A stretch of DNA of 64,000 bases from an uncultured Paracoccaceae bacterium (GCA_947498985.1 CANMMF010000004.1:1-64000), one strand, 5' to 3'. Positions 8,527 through 18,706 are shown, counted from the stretch's first letter. Notes: generated from the letters alone by a model not told the origin. Made by a program: numbers and translations.

Positions 8527-8904
8527 TTAACGCAAGCGCGCGCTGCGGGTTCCCCTCTGGCTTTGCGCGGCGGCAAGAACCAGGCACCCCCCGGCAATCG
8601 CCCAGTTCTTGATGAAGATGCTCATCTGCCAGGGATCGTCGGGCAGAAAGTGAAAGGCAGATGTGACCATGCAGTAAAGCGCCAGCGCGAGGCCGGTCGC
8701 GCGCAGCGCGATCCCCGCCAGAACTGCAAGCCCCGCCGCCAGATTGAAAAGCGCCGCGGGCCAGACCAGCCAGCCCGGCAGACCGAACCCCGTCAGAAGC
8801 GCCATCGCAGGCTCGGGGTCCAGCGCCTTCTGCACCGCCCCCGCCAGAAAGAGCGCGGCGATCAGAACGCGCCCGGCCGTCATCGCGATCCTGTCCAGAT
8901 CCAT
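8527..8904 (-). CDS. DoxX family membrane protein
   Basis: This 125-residue four-helix membrane protein starts at ATG 8904 behind GGAGG. Characteristic features are RVLIAALFLAGAVQKALDP in the first helix, the small-residue helices AALFNLAAGLAVLAGIAL and ATGLALALYCMVTSAFHF, and the FIKNWAIAGGCLVL segment. DoxX-type proteins are often linked to oxidative-stress or quinone chemistry, but the biochemical role of most bacterial members is not established. The gene is divergent from GAPDH and shares the region with the three operator-like palindromes. An upstream start at 8994 would overlap those sites and is less likely. Confidence 0.8.
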   Translation of the reverse strand: MDLDRIAMTAGRVLIAALFLAGAVQKALDPEPAMALLTGFGLPGWLVWPAALFNLAAGLAVLAGIALRATGLALALYCMVTSAFHFLPDDPWQMSIFIKNWAIAGGCLVLAAAQSQRGTRSARLR

Positions 8905-8929
8905 CCCGTCCTCCCAGCCCGTCGCGCAC

Positions 8930-8992
8930 GTTACCGCAAACGCCGCCAAGGTTAGCGCCAACGGTACAGCCGCTCCAAGGTTTATCGCTAAC
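8930..8992. promoter_or_regulatory. Three CceR-like operators upstream of GAPDH 1
   Basis: Three 12-bp imperfect palindromes of the form GTTANCGNTAAC lie between DoxX and GAPDH: GTTACCGCAAAC (8930-8941), GTTAGCGCCAAC (8951-8962) and TTTATCGCTAAC (8981-8992). Each is one base off the consensus. Start-to-start spacings are 21 and 30 bp. The motif matches the published operator of CceR, the LacI-family regulator of central carbon and energy metabolism in Rhodobacter and relatives. A fully conserved copy precedes the second GAPDH gene (31168-31179). Binding is inferred. Confidence 0.55.
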
Positions 8993-9077
8993 ATATTGTC
9001 GAAAAACGATTATTCTCTTTTCGCGCGTTGCATGCATTTGTACACAGCGGCAGGTAAACCAGAATCGGATCACGCTC

Positions 9078-10082
9078 ATGACCGTCACCATCGGCATCAA
9101 CGGATTTGGCCGGATCGGCCGCTGCACCCTCGCCCATATCGCCGAATCCGCGCGCAATGACGTGCAGGTCACGCGGATCAATGCACCCGGCCCGCTGGAA
9201 ACCCACGCGCATCTGCTGCGCTATGACAGCGTGCATGGCCGCTTTCCCGGCGAGGTCCGCGTGACCGACAGCGCCATCGATCTCGGGCGTGGTCCCATCG
9301 AGGTGATGTCGAGCTACGATCCCGACACGCTCGACTGGCAGGGCTGCGACGTGGTTCTGGAATGCACCGGTCAGTTCAATGACGGCAAGGCGGCGGCACG
9401 CCACCTGACCCGCGGCGCCGGTGCGGTGCTGATCTCAGCGCCTGCCCGAAACGTGCAGCGGACCGTGGTCTACGGCGTCAACCACAGGGATCTGCAGCCG
9501 GGTGAGACGATGATCTCCAACGGGTCCTGCACGACAAATTGTCTTGCGCCGCTGGCCATGGTGCTGGATGACGCGATCGGCATCGAGTCGGGCATCATGA
9601 CCACCATCCACTCCTATACCGGCGATCAGCCGACGCTCGACCGGCGCCACGACGATCTCTACCGCGCGCGCTCGGCGGCGATGGCGATGATCCCCACATC
9701 CACAGGCGCCGCCAAGGCGCTGGGAGAGGTGCTGCCCAATCTCAGGGGCAGGCTCGACGGCTCCGCGATGCGGGTGCCGACCCCCAACGTCTCGGCGGTC
9801 GATCTGACGTTCCGGGCGCGGCGGGACGTGACTGTGGCAGATGTGAACGAGGTGGTGGCCGAGGCGGCTGCGGGCCGGATGGGTATGGTCCTGTCCTATG
9901 ATGCCGAACCGAAGGTCTCCATCGATTTCAACCACACCACGCAAAGCTCGATCTTCGCACCGGACCAGACCAAGGTGGTGGGTGGCCGCATGGTGCGGGT
10001 GCTGGCGTGGTACGACAATGAATGGGGTTTCTCGGCCCGGATGGCCGATGTCGCGGGCGCGATGGGCCGGCTGCTCAATTGA
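9078..10082 (+). CDS. gap: Glyceraldehyde-3-phosphate dehydrogenase 1, possibly NADP-preferring
   Basis: This 334-residue phosphorylating GAPDH interconverts glyceraldehyde 3-phosphate and 1,3-bisphosphoglycerate. It has the Rossmann motif INGFGRIGR at 7-15, the catalytic cysteine 151 in SNGSCTTNC, the general-base histidine in HSYTGDQ, and TSTGAAKA. The acidic residue that normally follows the second strand (D36 in the paralog at 31211) is alanine here (INAPG). The S-loop reads LDRRHDD where the paralog has LDTMHKD. Loss of that Asp and gain of Arg are known signs of NADP use in GAPDHs, so an anabolic or gluconeogenic role is inferred. Three CceR-like palindromes lie upstream. Confidence 0.93.
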   Translation: MTVTIGINGFGRIGRCTLAHIAESARNDVQVTRINAPGPLETHAHLLRYDSVHGRFPGEVRVTDSAIDLGRGPIEVMSSYDPDTLDWQGCDVVLECTGQFNDGKAAARHLTRGAGAVLISAPARNVQRTVVYGVNHRDLQPGETMISNGSCTTNCLAPLAMVLDDAIGIESGIMTTIHSYTGDQPTLDRRHDDLYRARSAAMAMIPTSTGAAKALGEVLPNLRGRLDGSAMRVPTPNVSAVDLTFRARRDVTVADVNEVVAEAAAGRMGMVLSYDAEPKVSIDFNHTTQSSIFAPDQTKVVGGRMVRVLAWYDNEWGFSARMADVAGAMGRLLN

Positions 10083-10091
10083 TCCGGCGGA

Positions 10092-10120
10092 GCCCGGCCA
10101 GAGGCCGGGCACAGGTTTTT
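10092..10120 (+). terminator. Terminator after GAPDH 1
   Basis: Perfect 8-bp stem GCCCGGCC/GGCCGGGC with a three-base loop, followed six bases later by TTTTT. Confidence 0.7.
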
Positions 10121-10407
10121 CCAAGAGGTGAAGGGGGCGTTGCCCCCTCTTTGCCGCAAGCGGCAAATTCACCCCCAAAGTATTTCCGAACCAGAGAAGT
10201 AACGGACCGTTAAGGATCTTCGGTAAGGGTTATCATGCGGCACAGGCGGAAGCGCCGATGGCCGTAACCGGAGAAGCCCCCTGTTCATCGCAGCAGGGGG
10301 TGGACCCCGGGGCCTCTTCGGGCTTCTCTGGTTCCGAAATACTTCGGAGAGCGCGAGAGGCTGGCCTCTCGCAATACTGAGGACGCGGCCGCAGGCCAAG
10401 GACGAGG
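10121..10407. repeat. Intergenic region with an inverted pair of extragenic repeats
   Basis: No gene is supported in the 358 bp between GAPDH 1 and dctD. Two 22-bp copies of a repeat that begins AAGTATTTC lie at 10178-10199 (plus) and 10323-10344 (minus), differing at one base. Each is next to a GC hairpin: GGGGGCG...CCCCC near 10131-10147, and CCCCCTG...CAGGGGG near 10284-10306. Related copies occur at 39811, 46668 and 62876. This looks like a REP-type family of short extragenic palindromes. Confidence 0.65.
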
Positions 10408-10435
10408 CAAAAGAGCGCGCGCCTTGCGCGCTCCG
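10408..10435 (-). terminator. Terminator of dctD
   Basis: On the minus strand a GAGCGCGC/GCGCGCTC stem with a short loop is followed directly by TTTT, six bases after the dctD stop. Confidence 0.75.
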
Positions 10436-10440
10436 TTTTC

Positions 10441-11775
<1,335 letters not shown>

Positions 11776-11780
11776 GTCTG

Positions 11781-13559
11781 TTACTCCGCTGCCCGTGTGG
11801 GCTCTGTTTCGTTTGAATCCATCAGGATCGGCAGTTGCATCTCGAAAACCGCGCCGCCCTGCTCTCCGTTCCGCGCCATCAGCCGTCCGCCAAGATCATT
11901 GACGATCCCCGAGGAGATTGCGAGCCCCAGTCCGACGCCGTCGCCGGCCTGCTTGGTGGTGTAGAAGGGCTCAAAGAGGCTTTCGAGGTCGGCAATCCCA
12001 TGCCCGTTGTCGCGCACGCTGAGCGTTGCGGTCTCGCCGGCGGCGAGGATGATCTCCACCTGCGGGTCATCGACCGATTTGGTGGCGTCGAGCGCGTTGC
12101 GCAAGAGGTTGACCAGAACCTGCTCGATCCTCATCCGGTCGCCCATCACGCGCACCGGCTCATCGGGCAGGATGCGCGCGATCTTGACCCGGCGGGATTT
12201 CAGCTGCGGCTCCATCATCGACAGCGCAGAGGCCAGCGCCTCGGCCATGTCGACCGGCGAGAACACCTGCTGGCCCTTGCGCGCGTAGGATTTCAGCTGC
12301 TGGGTGATCGCCCCCATGCGCCCGATCAGATCGTCGATGCGGTGAAACGCGGTCATCGCCTCGTCGGGCCGGTTGCGGCGCAGCAAGAGCCGCGCGCCCG
12401 CCAGATAGGTCTTCATCGCCGCCAGCGGCTGGTTGAGCTCGTGGCTGACGGCGGCCGACATCTCGCCCAACGCGGCCAGCTTGGAGCTCTGGGCCAGCGA
12501 TTGCTCGGCGACGGCGAGGTTCTTCTGCACCCGCTCGCGTTCCGAGATCTCCCGTTGCAGCCGGGCGTTGAGCGCGCGCAGTTCTGCGGATTCGCGCTGG
12601 AACAGCGCCATGCGCAGCGCGGTCCGGCGCGACAGCGCGTAGAACGCGAGCGCCGCGAGGATGGCAAAGAACATGATCTCGAGCGCCAGCACCGCATTCA
12701 CCCGCTCGCGCACCGAGGCATAGGTGGTGAAGGTCGTGAGCGTCCAGCCGCGGAACGGGATGCGCCCGTCGATGCGCATCATCGCCTCGCCGCGCAGATA
12801 GGCGTCGGCGCTTTGCGCGGTCCAGTCGGCGGTGGCCTGGATGGCGCGTTCGATGGCGGTGGCGGGCGACTGGCGTTCCAGCGCCGCTTCGGGCGTCAGC
12901 CCGCGCCAGCGCGGCTCGGTCGCGAGGATGATCGTCCCGGCGCTGTCGGTGATCAGCACCGCGCCGGAAATCCCCGCCCAGGCGCGTTCGAACTTGGCCA
13001 GATCCACCTCGACCACAATCACGCCGACGGTGCTGCCCTGGCTTTCCATGCGGCGCGAATAGGTGAAGCGGAACCCGCCCGCCTCGCGCTCGATCACGGT
13101 AAAGACCGTGGCGTTGGAGCGCACGGCATCGACGAAATAGGGCATCGAGCGATGCGCCTCGCCCAGCCGGTTGCGGTCCGTCGCGGCCACCGTGCGCCCG
13201 TCGCGATCCAGCAGCATCAGCGAAGCCGCGCCGATCTCGTCCACATAGGAAATCAGCCGTTGCGAGCTTTGCGAATAGTCAGCCGAGTTGAGCGCGCCCA
13301 GCAGTGCGGGATCTCGCGCCAGAAGCTGCGGCACGATGGCGTTGCGCCGGACCTCGGAGATGATGTTGCCGGAATACAGCGCCAGGCGCAGCTCGGCGCG
13401 GTTCTTGGTGGTCTCGGTAAACCGCGCGGTGAGCAGGCTGTTGGTGACAAACACCGTGACCACCGCCACGGCCACCAGGATCAGCAACGCGGTGCGCACC
13501 CGCCAGGACAACGGAGCCGAACGCCGGGCGTGTGTCTGTGAGGAGCCGTTTGCCGCCAT
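11781..13559 (-). CDS. dctB: DctB-type sensor histidine kinase
   Basis: This membrane sensor kinase has 592 residues from ATG 13559. One transmembrane helix near residues 25-45 leads to a periplasmic double-Cache sensor region (about 50-300, including RDGRTVAATDRNRLGE and MPYFVDAVRSN). A second transmembrane helix (about 305-325), a coiled-coil linker, the dimerisation domain with phospho-acceptor His in SAAVSHELNQPLAAMK, and a HATPase domain follow. That last domain shows N (NLLRNALDA), G1 (DNGHGI) and G2 (GVGLGLAI) boxes. It pairs with dctD directly downstream. The signal is probably a C4-dicarboxylate, by family. The gene begins 37 bp after purQ ends, with no terminator seen between them. 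Confidence 0.9.
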   Translation of the reverse strand: MAANGSSQTHARRSAPLSWRVRTALLILVAVAVVTVFVTNSLLTARFTETTKNRAELRLALYSGNIISEVRRNAIVPQLLARDPALLGALNSADYSQSSQRLISYVDEIGAASLMLLDRDGRTVAATDRNRLGEAHRSMPYFVDAVRSNATVFTVIEREAGGFRFTYSRRMESQGSTVGVIVVEVDLAKFERAWAGISGAVLITDSAGTIILATEPRWRGLTPEAALERQSPATAIERAIQATADWTAQSADAYLRGEAMMRIDGRIPFRGWTLTTFTTYASVRERVNAVLALEIMFFAILAALAFYALSRRTALRMALFQRESAELRALNARLQREISERERVQKNLAVAEQSLAQSSKLAALGEMSAAVSHELNQPLAAMKTYLAGARLLLRRNRPDEAMTAFHRIDDLIGRMGAITQQLKSYARKGQQVFSPVDMAEALASALSMMEPQLKSRRVKIARILPDEPVRVMGDRMRIEQVLVNLLRNALDATKSVDDPQVEIILAAGETATLSVRDNGHGIADLESLFEPFYTTKQAGDGVGLGLAISSGIVNDLGGRLMARNGEQGGAVFEMQLPILMDSNETEPTRAAE

Positions 13560-13596
13560 GCGCGACAGGATACGCGCCCGACCCGTCGGTCTCAAG

Positions 13597-14262
13597 TCAC
13601 GCGTCCGCCAGCACCTGCGTCAGATGGGCGAAAAGACGCGCACCGTCTTCGTTGCCATGGGCGGTTTCCGCCGCCCGCTCGGGATGCGGCATCATGCCCA
13701 GAACACGCCGGTTTTCCGACAGGATCCCGGCGATATCGCGGGCCGAGCCATTGGGGTTCGCGCCATAGCGAAAGGCGACGCGCCCTGCCCCTTCCAGCGC
13801 ATCGAGCGTGGCGTCATCGGCAAAGTAATTGCCGTCATGATGCGCGATGGGCAGCGCGATCTCGTCACCGGCGCCGTAGCCGCGCGTGAAGACGCTCTGG
13901 CTCTCTGCGACCACCAGCGGCGCGGTCCGGCAGATGTATTTCAACCCGGCGTTGCGCAGAAGCGCGCCGGGCAGCAGGCCGGTTTCGGTGAGCACCTGAA
14001 AGCCGTTGCAGACCCCCAGAACATAGCCGCCGCGCTCGGCATGCGCGGCCAGTGCCCTGCAGATCGGCGCTTTGGCGGCGATGGCGCCGCAGCGCAGGTA
14101 ATCGCCAAAGGAAAACCCGCCCGGCACCGCCACCAGATCGACATCGGGCAGTTGATCGTCCTTGTGCCAGACCATGGCGACGTCGAAACCCGCGCGCTCC
14201 AGCGCGATCTTCATGTCGCGGTCGCAGTTGGATCCGGGAAAGACGGTGACGGCAGCTTTCAT
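13597..14262 (-). CDS. purQ: Phosphoribosylformylglycinamidine synthase subunit PurQ
   Basis: This is the glutaminase subunit of FGAM synthase (purine step 4), which supplies ammonia to PurL with PurS. The 221-residue class-I amidotransferase shows the start FPGSNCDRD, the nucleophile Cys in GVCNGFQ, and the His-Glu pair in MPHPERA near the C-terminus. It lies 13 bases after purS on the same strand. Its partner purL is far away at 53245, a split seen in many alphaproteobacteria. Confidence 0.96.
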   Translation of the reverse strand: MKAAVTVFPGSNCDRDMKIALERAGFDVAMVWHKDDQLPDVDLVAVPGGFSFGDYLRCGAIAAKAPICRALAAHAERGGYVLGVCNGFQVLTETGLLPGALLRNAGLKYICRTAPLVVAESQSVFTRGYGAGDEIALPIAHHDGNYFADDATLDALEGAGRVAFRYGANPNGSARDIAGILSENRRVLGMMPHPERAAETAHGNEDGARLFAHLTQVLADA

Positions 14263-14275
14263 GGGCGCGATCCTT

Positions 14276-14506
14276 TCAGAGCAGCTCGATCCGGTAGCTT
14301 TCGATCACCGTATTGGCGAGCAGCTTTTCGCACATCTGCGCGATCTGCGGCTCTTTGGTGCCATCGGCCAGATCCAGTTCGATCACCTTGCCCTGCCGCA
14401 CGCCATTGACCCCCTCGAACCCGAGCGCGCCAAGCGCGTGGCGCACCGCTTCGCCCTGCGGGTCGAGCACGCCGGTCTTCAACATCACATGCACACGGGC
14501 TTTCAT
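14276..14506 (-). CDS. purS: Phosphoribosylformylglycinamidine synthase subunit PurS
   Basis: The 76-residue small subunit bridges PurQ and PurL in the FGAM synthase complex. ATG 14506 has GGAGG seven bases upstream. The sequence has the PurS fold pattern: [18 protein letters not shown], then [18 protein letters not shown] and a C-terminal [18 protein letters not shown] (length normal). It is directly followed by purQ. Confidence 0.95.
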   Translation of the reverse strand: MKARVHVMLKTGVLDPQGEAVRHALGALGFEGVNGVRQGKVIELDLADGTKEPQIAQMCEKLLANTVIESYRIELL

Positions 14507-14615
14507 GGGATATCCTCCGTCGGACAAGGCTGGGTTGATGGTTTGGGGTGGACCCCATCACGCGCCGGATTGCAAGAGGCAATACGCGGGCGCATCCCCC
14601 CGCAACCCCGCGCCA

Positions 14616-14648
14616 CAAAAAAGGGAGCGCGGTCCCGCCGCGCCCCCT
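14616..14648 (-). terminator. Terminator of the protease/beta-helix gene
   Basis: On the minus strand a GGGCGCGG/CCGCGCTCCC stem with loop CGGGA runs straight into TTTTTT. It isolates the protease gene from purS/purQ downstream. Confidence 0.8.
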
Positions 14649-14668
14649 CCCCCGAACGTCAGATCCGG

Positions 14669-16990
14669 TTACTGGTTGCCGCGGCGGACAAATTCGCCTG
14701 CGGTGTCGGCCACGTCGAAGTCCCCGGCGGAGTTGCCCGAGATGTCGTTGTCCTCGAACGTGCCGCTGCCTTGCTCGTAGATCCGGAAGGCGTGCCAGAC
14801 ATTGTCGTAGATGCGGTTGTTGCGCACCGTCGGGTTGCCTTCGGTCTTGGTCTCGAAGGCGAAATAGGCGTTGCCGTGCACGTCGTTCTCTTCGAAGGTG
14901 CCAAGCCCGCGGTCATAGACGAAGATGCCCGACTGCTTGCCGTCGCGGATCGTGTTGCGCTTGACGATCGGATCGGCGCCTTCCTTGACGGCGATGCCCG
15001 CAAAGCCATGGCCCTCGATCACGTTGTCCTCGATCCGGCCCTTGCCGCCATCGTAGATATAGATGCCGCTTTCGGTGCCGTTGCGCAGCGTGTTGTTGCG
15101 CACCACCGGATCAGAGCCTTCGGTGATCGAAATGCCGGACAGGGCGTTGGAATAGATCGTGTTCTCCTGAATGAGGCCAAGACCGTTTTCCTGGATGTAG
15201 ATGCCGGAGGCTTCGCCATCGTGGATGTCGTTGCGGATCACCACCGGGTCGGCCTTGTCCTTGATCTCGATGCCCGCATATTTGTTGCGCAGGATGTCGT
15301 TGTTCTCGATCCGGCCGCGGCCTTCGGTGTGCACGTAGATCCCGCTGGCCAGCCCGTCACGCATCACGTTGTTGCGCACCACCGGGTTGGCGCCGGTCTT
15401 GATCTCGACCCCGGCAAAGGTGTTCTCGTAGAACTCGTTGTTCTCCACCAGACCTTCGGCATTGTCATAGATGAACAATCCGCCCTGCGCGCTGTTGTGG
15501 ATCTTGTTGCGCCGGATGATCGGGTTGCTGTCCTCGCGCACCCCCACGGCGCCAAGGCCGGTCGAGGTGACGTCGCTGTCTTCCAGCCGCCCGGTGCCGC
15601 TGTCGAAATAGACGCCGAAATAGGTGCCGCCATCCTGAATGACGGTGACATTCGACAGACGGCCCGAATTGGCGGTCCAGTGGACCACGTGATCCTCGGC
15701 CACGCGCAGTACCACGTCAGAGGCGTTCTGGCCCATGCCCACCAGTTCCAGCGGGCGGTCTACATCGATGCCCTCGACATAGGTGCCCGGGAAGATCTGG
15801 ATCTGCGTGCCCGCCGCGGATTTGGCGATGGCGTCCGAGATTGTGCGGAAATCGCCGCCGCCGCCCGCCTTCACGGTCATCACCGGGCCGTCATGCTGTT
15901 CGCGCTCGGTCACGCGCGGGATCACCTCGGGCTTGACCTCCGGCTTGACCTCGGGCGCGACCGGAACCGGCGTGGCGACCGAGCATTCGCGCTTGATCAT
16001 CGCGGCGGCCATGCCCGAGAAGGTGTGGTCACCGCATTCCGCGGCATAGGCCTCGTAGCCCCCACAGCCCAGCGACTTGGCCTCTTTCCAGAGCGCATCA
16101 CAGGCCGAGAGCTGCACTTGCGGCGTCGGCTTGGCCTGCGGCACCGGTGCCGCTTCGGGCACGGCGGCGGCCTTGAGCACGCGGGACTGGCTGAGGATCC
16201 GGGTCATCGGAATCGCCATGTTGAACCCGGTGCGGTTGTCGCCGGCATGGTGCAGACCGATCACGCGCTTGTCGGTGATGCGGATGACCGGGGAGCCGGA
16301 GTTGCCGCCCAGCGTGTCGCAGGTATGCACCAGCTTGCCTTCGTCAGAGATCGAGGGCGCCGCCGCCGCACAGCCTTCGCGGCTGATATGCTGGCTCTGG
16401 CCCTGCGGGTGGCCGATGATCCACAGAAACTCCGAATCCTCGGGGTCTGCCGCGGCCAGTTCCATGAAGCCGTATTTGCCCGACGGATTGCCGAAGACGC
16501 GCAGCACGGTGTAATCGAGCTCGCGGTTGGTCTCCACGATCTGCGGGCTCACGGTGAAGCGGTCGACCCCGGCGGGGCGGCCCGGCTGCACGTAGCCTGC
16601 CACAAACTGCGCCGCCTGCACGCCGCTGTCCTTGCCGGTGGGATCCCCCGCCATGCCCGGAATGCAGTGGTGATTGGTGACGATATGCTGGTCATCCACG
16701 ATGAACGCCGTGCAATAGCCGGTCTTGCCGGTCTCGAACAGCATGTCGAGACGCCCGATCGGCCGGCCCAGACGGACGGCGGGAGAGTTTTCTCCGTATT
16801 CGATGATCGGCTCGTTCTGATAATCGCCGATGGCCTGTTCGAAGGTGATGCCGCCCGCAGCACCGGTGGCCTGGCGTGGCTGGATGACAATCTTTCCGAA
16901 ATCCGCCGGATCGAATTCCAGCGGGGCCTGAGCGGTGGCCTGCGTTGCAGCGCCTGCTGCCAATACGAGTGCGATAATGTGACGGCGCAT
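14669..16990 (-). CDS. Secreted trypsin-like serine protease fused to a right-handed beta-helix
   Basis: The protein has 773 residues from ATG 16990, behind GGGGGAC. Residues 1-21 are a signal peptide ending ATAQA. A trypsin-fold protease domain (about 75-260) shows all three catalytic residues: H108 in TNHHC, D159 in RELDYT and S231 in GGNSGSP. A linker with a small Cys-containing segment (about 295-345) and a Pro/Val/Glu stretch follow. Residues 365-770 are a parallel beta-helix of the NosD/pectate-lyase type, with repeats of about 46 residues carrying DPVVRNN and GIYI signatures. The substrate is unknown; the beta-helix may bind polysaccharide. It sits between purC and purS with its own terminator, which suggests insertion into an ancestral pur cluster. 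Confidence 0.88.
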   Translation of the reverse strand: MRRHIIALVLAAGAATQATAQAPLEFDPADFGKIVIQPRQATGAAGGITFEQAIGDYQNEPIIEYGENSPAVRLGRPIGRLDMLFETGKTGYCTAFIVDDQHIVTNHHCIPGMAGDPTGKDSGVQAAQFVAGYVQPGRPAGVDRFTVSPQIVETNRELDYTVLRVFGNPSGKYGFMELAAADPEDSEFLWIIGHPQGQSQHISREGCAAAAPSISDEGKLVHTCDTLGGNSGSPVIRITDKRVIGLHHAGDNRTGFNMAIPMTRILSQSRVLKAAAVPEAAPVPQAKPTPQVQLSACDALWKEAKSLGCGGYEAYAAECGDHTFSGMAAAMIKRECSVATPVPVAPEVKPEVKPEVIPRVTEREQHDGPVMTVKAGGGGDFRTISDAIAKSAAGTQIQIFPGTYVEGIDVDRPLELVGMGQNASDVVLRVAEDHVVHWTANSGRLSNVTVIQDGGTYFGVYFDSGTGRLEDSDVTSTGLGAVGVREDSNPIIRRNKIHNSAQGGLFIYDNAEGLVENNEFYENTFAGVEIKTGANPVVRNNVMRDGLASGIYVHTEGRGRIENNDILRNKYAGIEIKDKADPVVIRNDIHDGEASGIYIQENGLGLIQENTIYSNALSGISITEGSDPVVRNNTLRNGTESGIYIYDGGKGRIEDNVIEGHGFAGIAVKEGADPIVKRNTIRDGKQSGIFVYDRGLGTFEENDVHGNAYFAFETKTEGNPTVRNNRIYDNVWHAFRIYEQGSGTFEDNDISGNSAGDFDVADTAGEFVRRGNQ

Positions 16991-17305
16991 AAAATGTCCC
17001 CCAGATGTAAGAATGTCCGGGGAAAAGACTGCGACGATTCCCCGCTGACGCCAAGTAAGGATTACATGGCCCGTGACGGGTTTCGGTCGCCTGTTGCTCC
17101 AGAGACCGAACGCGGGCGGCGATGGCGCCGGATGCGCCGTGCCCGGACAGTTCCATTGGTGCCGTTTTGGAAACAATACCCGCATAAAGACGCGCATTGT
17201 TTCCAGCGTGGCCAATCCGGTTTCACAGCTCACCCGTATCGTGCGCGGCGTGGAGGGTCACGCCGCGACGGCAATCTGCGCTCGGGCCGGCGGTGGCGGT
17301 GGCGG
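16991..17305 (-). promoter_or_regulatory. Upstream region of the protease gene with a long inverted repeat
   Basis: No gene is supported in these 315 bp between purC and the protease gene. A perfect inverted repeat with arms TGGAAACAAT (17168-17177) and ATTGTTTCCA (17196-17205) is separated by 18 bp. It lies about 180 bp upstream of the protease start. It looks like a two-site operator or a weak hairpin. No T-run follows, so it is probably not a terminator. Confidence 0.45.
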
Positions 17306-18067
17306 TCAGTTGATCAGGGTCGGCTTGCTGATATGGGTGGCCTGTTTGGGCATCACGCCAAGGCGTTTGGCGACCTCGGTATAGGCGTCCGAGAGCGAGC
17401 CCAGGTCCTGCCGGAACACGTCCTTGTCGAGCTTCTGGCCGGTCTCGATGTCCCACAACCGGCAACTGTCGGGGCTGATCTCGTCGGCCACGATCAGGCG
17501 CTGGAAATCGCCGTCATAGACCCGTCCCACCTCGATCTTGAAATCCACCAGCTTGATCCCGACGCCATACATCAGCCCGGACATGAAATCGTTGACCCGC
17601 AGCGCCAGCGCCACGATGTCGTCCATGTCGTGCTGGCTGGCCCAGCCGAAGGCGGCGATATGCTCTTCGGAGACCAGCGGATCGCCCAGCTTGTCGTCCT
17701 TGAGGCAATATTCCACGATCGGACGCGGCAGCGCGGTGCCTTCCTCCAGCCCCAGCCGCTTCGACATCGTGCCCGCCGCGTAGTTGCGCACGATGATCTC
17801 CAGCGGGATGATCTCGCAGGCGCGCACCAGCTGTTCGCGCATGTTGAGGCGCTTCAGAAAATGCGTCGGCACGCCGATGCTGCCCAGCCCGGTCATGAAA
17901 AACTCGCTGAGGCGGTTGTTCAGCACCCCCTTGCCCTCGATCACGTCCTTTTTCTGGGCGTTGAAGGCAGTCGCATCATCCTTGAAATACTGCACGATGG
18001 TGCCCGGTTCGGGGCCTTCATAAAGGATCTTCGCCTTGCCTTCGTAGATTTTCTTGCGGCGTGCCAT
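17306..18067 (-). CDS. purC: SAICAR synthetase (phosphoribosylaminoimidazole-succinocarboxamide synthase)
   Basis: PurC joins aspartate to CAIR with ATP to form SAICAR in purine synthesis. The 253-residue product starts [16 protein letters not shown], the ATP-binding start of the family. It contains [13 protein letters not shown], the signature [29 protein letters not shown] and [11 protein letters not shown]...[12 protein letters not shown]. Length is typical. The start follows a GGGAAAGGG region. The gene is separated from purS by the protease gene. Confidence 0.96.
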   Translation of the reverse strand: MARRKKIYEGKAKILYEGPEPGTIVQYFKDDATAFNAQKKDVIEGKGVLNNRLSEFFMTGLGSIGVPTHFLKRLNMREQLVRACEIIPLEIIVRNYAAGTMSKRLGLEEGTALPRPIVEYCLKDDKLGDPLVSEEHIAAFGWASQHDMDDIVALALRVNDFMSGLMYGVGIKLVDFKIEVGRVYDGDFQRLIVADEISPDSCRLWDIETGQKLDKDVFRQDLGSLSDAYTEVAKRLGVMPKQATHISKPTLIN

Positions 18068-18259
18068 CGAGGCCCTTTCCCAAACACAAAAGCCGCGCGA
18101 GGGCCGCGCGGTTCAGGCCCTCATACTGCAAGCCCGCCTGCCCCGCAAGCGAAGGCGCGCCATGCTCAGACCTGCGACAGAGCAGCGCTTTGACTTGCGC
18201 AGCGCGCCCCGGATCGGCATATCCTCAGGGTGACGACAATTTCCGCAGGGAGCCTGCCC

Positions 18260-18574
18260 ATGAGTACTTTCGATGACCGCGAAAACGCCTTCGAGAACAA
18301 ATACGCCCATGACGAAGCCATGAAGTTCAAGGCCGAGGCACGCTGCAACAAGCTGCTGGGCCTCTGGGCGGCGGAGCTGATGGGCAGGACCGGCGACGAT
18401 GCCGACGCCTATGCGCGCGAGGTGATCAAGGCCGATTTCGAGGAAGCGGGCCACGAGGACGTGGTGCGCAAGGTGGCGGGCGATCTCGGCGACAAGGCCA
18501 GCGCCGACGAGATCCGCGCCAAGCGCGCCGAGCTGATGATCCTCGCCAAAGGCCAGGTGATGGACGAGGCCTGA
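18260..18574 (+). CDS. F1-ATPase inhibitor zeta subunit (DUF1476)
   Basis: This 104-residue protein starts at ATG 18260 behind GGGAG. The sequence (STFDDRENAFENKYAHDEA, then FKAEARCNKLLGLWAAELMG) matches the alphaproteobacterial DUF1476 family. In Paracoccus denitrificans this family is the zeta subunit that blocks ATP hydrolysis by the F1 motor through its N-terminal segment. The C-terminal four-helix part (DDADAYAREVIKADFEEAG...VRKVAGDLG) is also present. The gene is divergent from purC, an arrangement common in the group. Confidence 0.9.
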   Translation: MSTFDDRENAFENKYAHDEAMKFKAEARCNKLLGLWAAELMGRTGDDADAYAREVIKADFEEAGHEDVVRKVAGDLGDKASADEIRAKRAELMILAKGQVMDEA

Positions 18575-18593
18575 GCCCCGGGAACGACCAGCG

Positions 18594-18622
18594 CGGCCCG
18601 CCGGGACATGGCGGGCCGTTTT
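18594..18622 (+). terminator. Terminator after the zeta-subunit gene
   Basis: Stem CGGCCCGCC/GGCGGGCCG with a seven-base loop, followed directly by TTTT. Confidence 0.8.
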
Positions 18623-18706
18623 GCGTCTGGGACCCTGGCGCCCGCGCTTGCCAATGCCGCGCGGCTCTGGAACAAGCGGCTGACCCCGACAGAGGACCGG
18701 ACCGCC

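Noticed and set aside
8480-9181. Upstream extension of the DUF808 gene
   Set aside because: It would cross the DoxX gene and enter GAPDH on the other strand. The family start is at 8479.
14162-18193. 1343-codon plus-strand frame opposite purS, the protease and purC
   Set aside because: It is antisense to three well-supported genes, has no ribosome-binding site, and reflects GC-rich codon bias.
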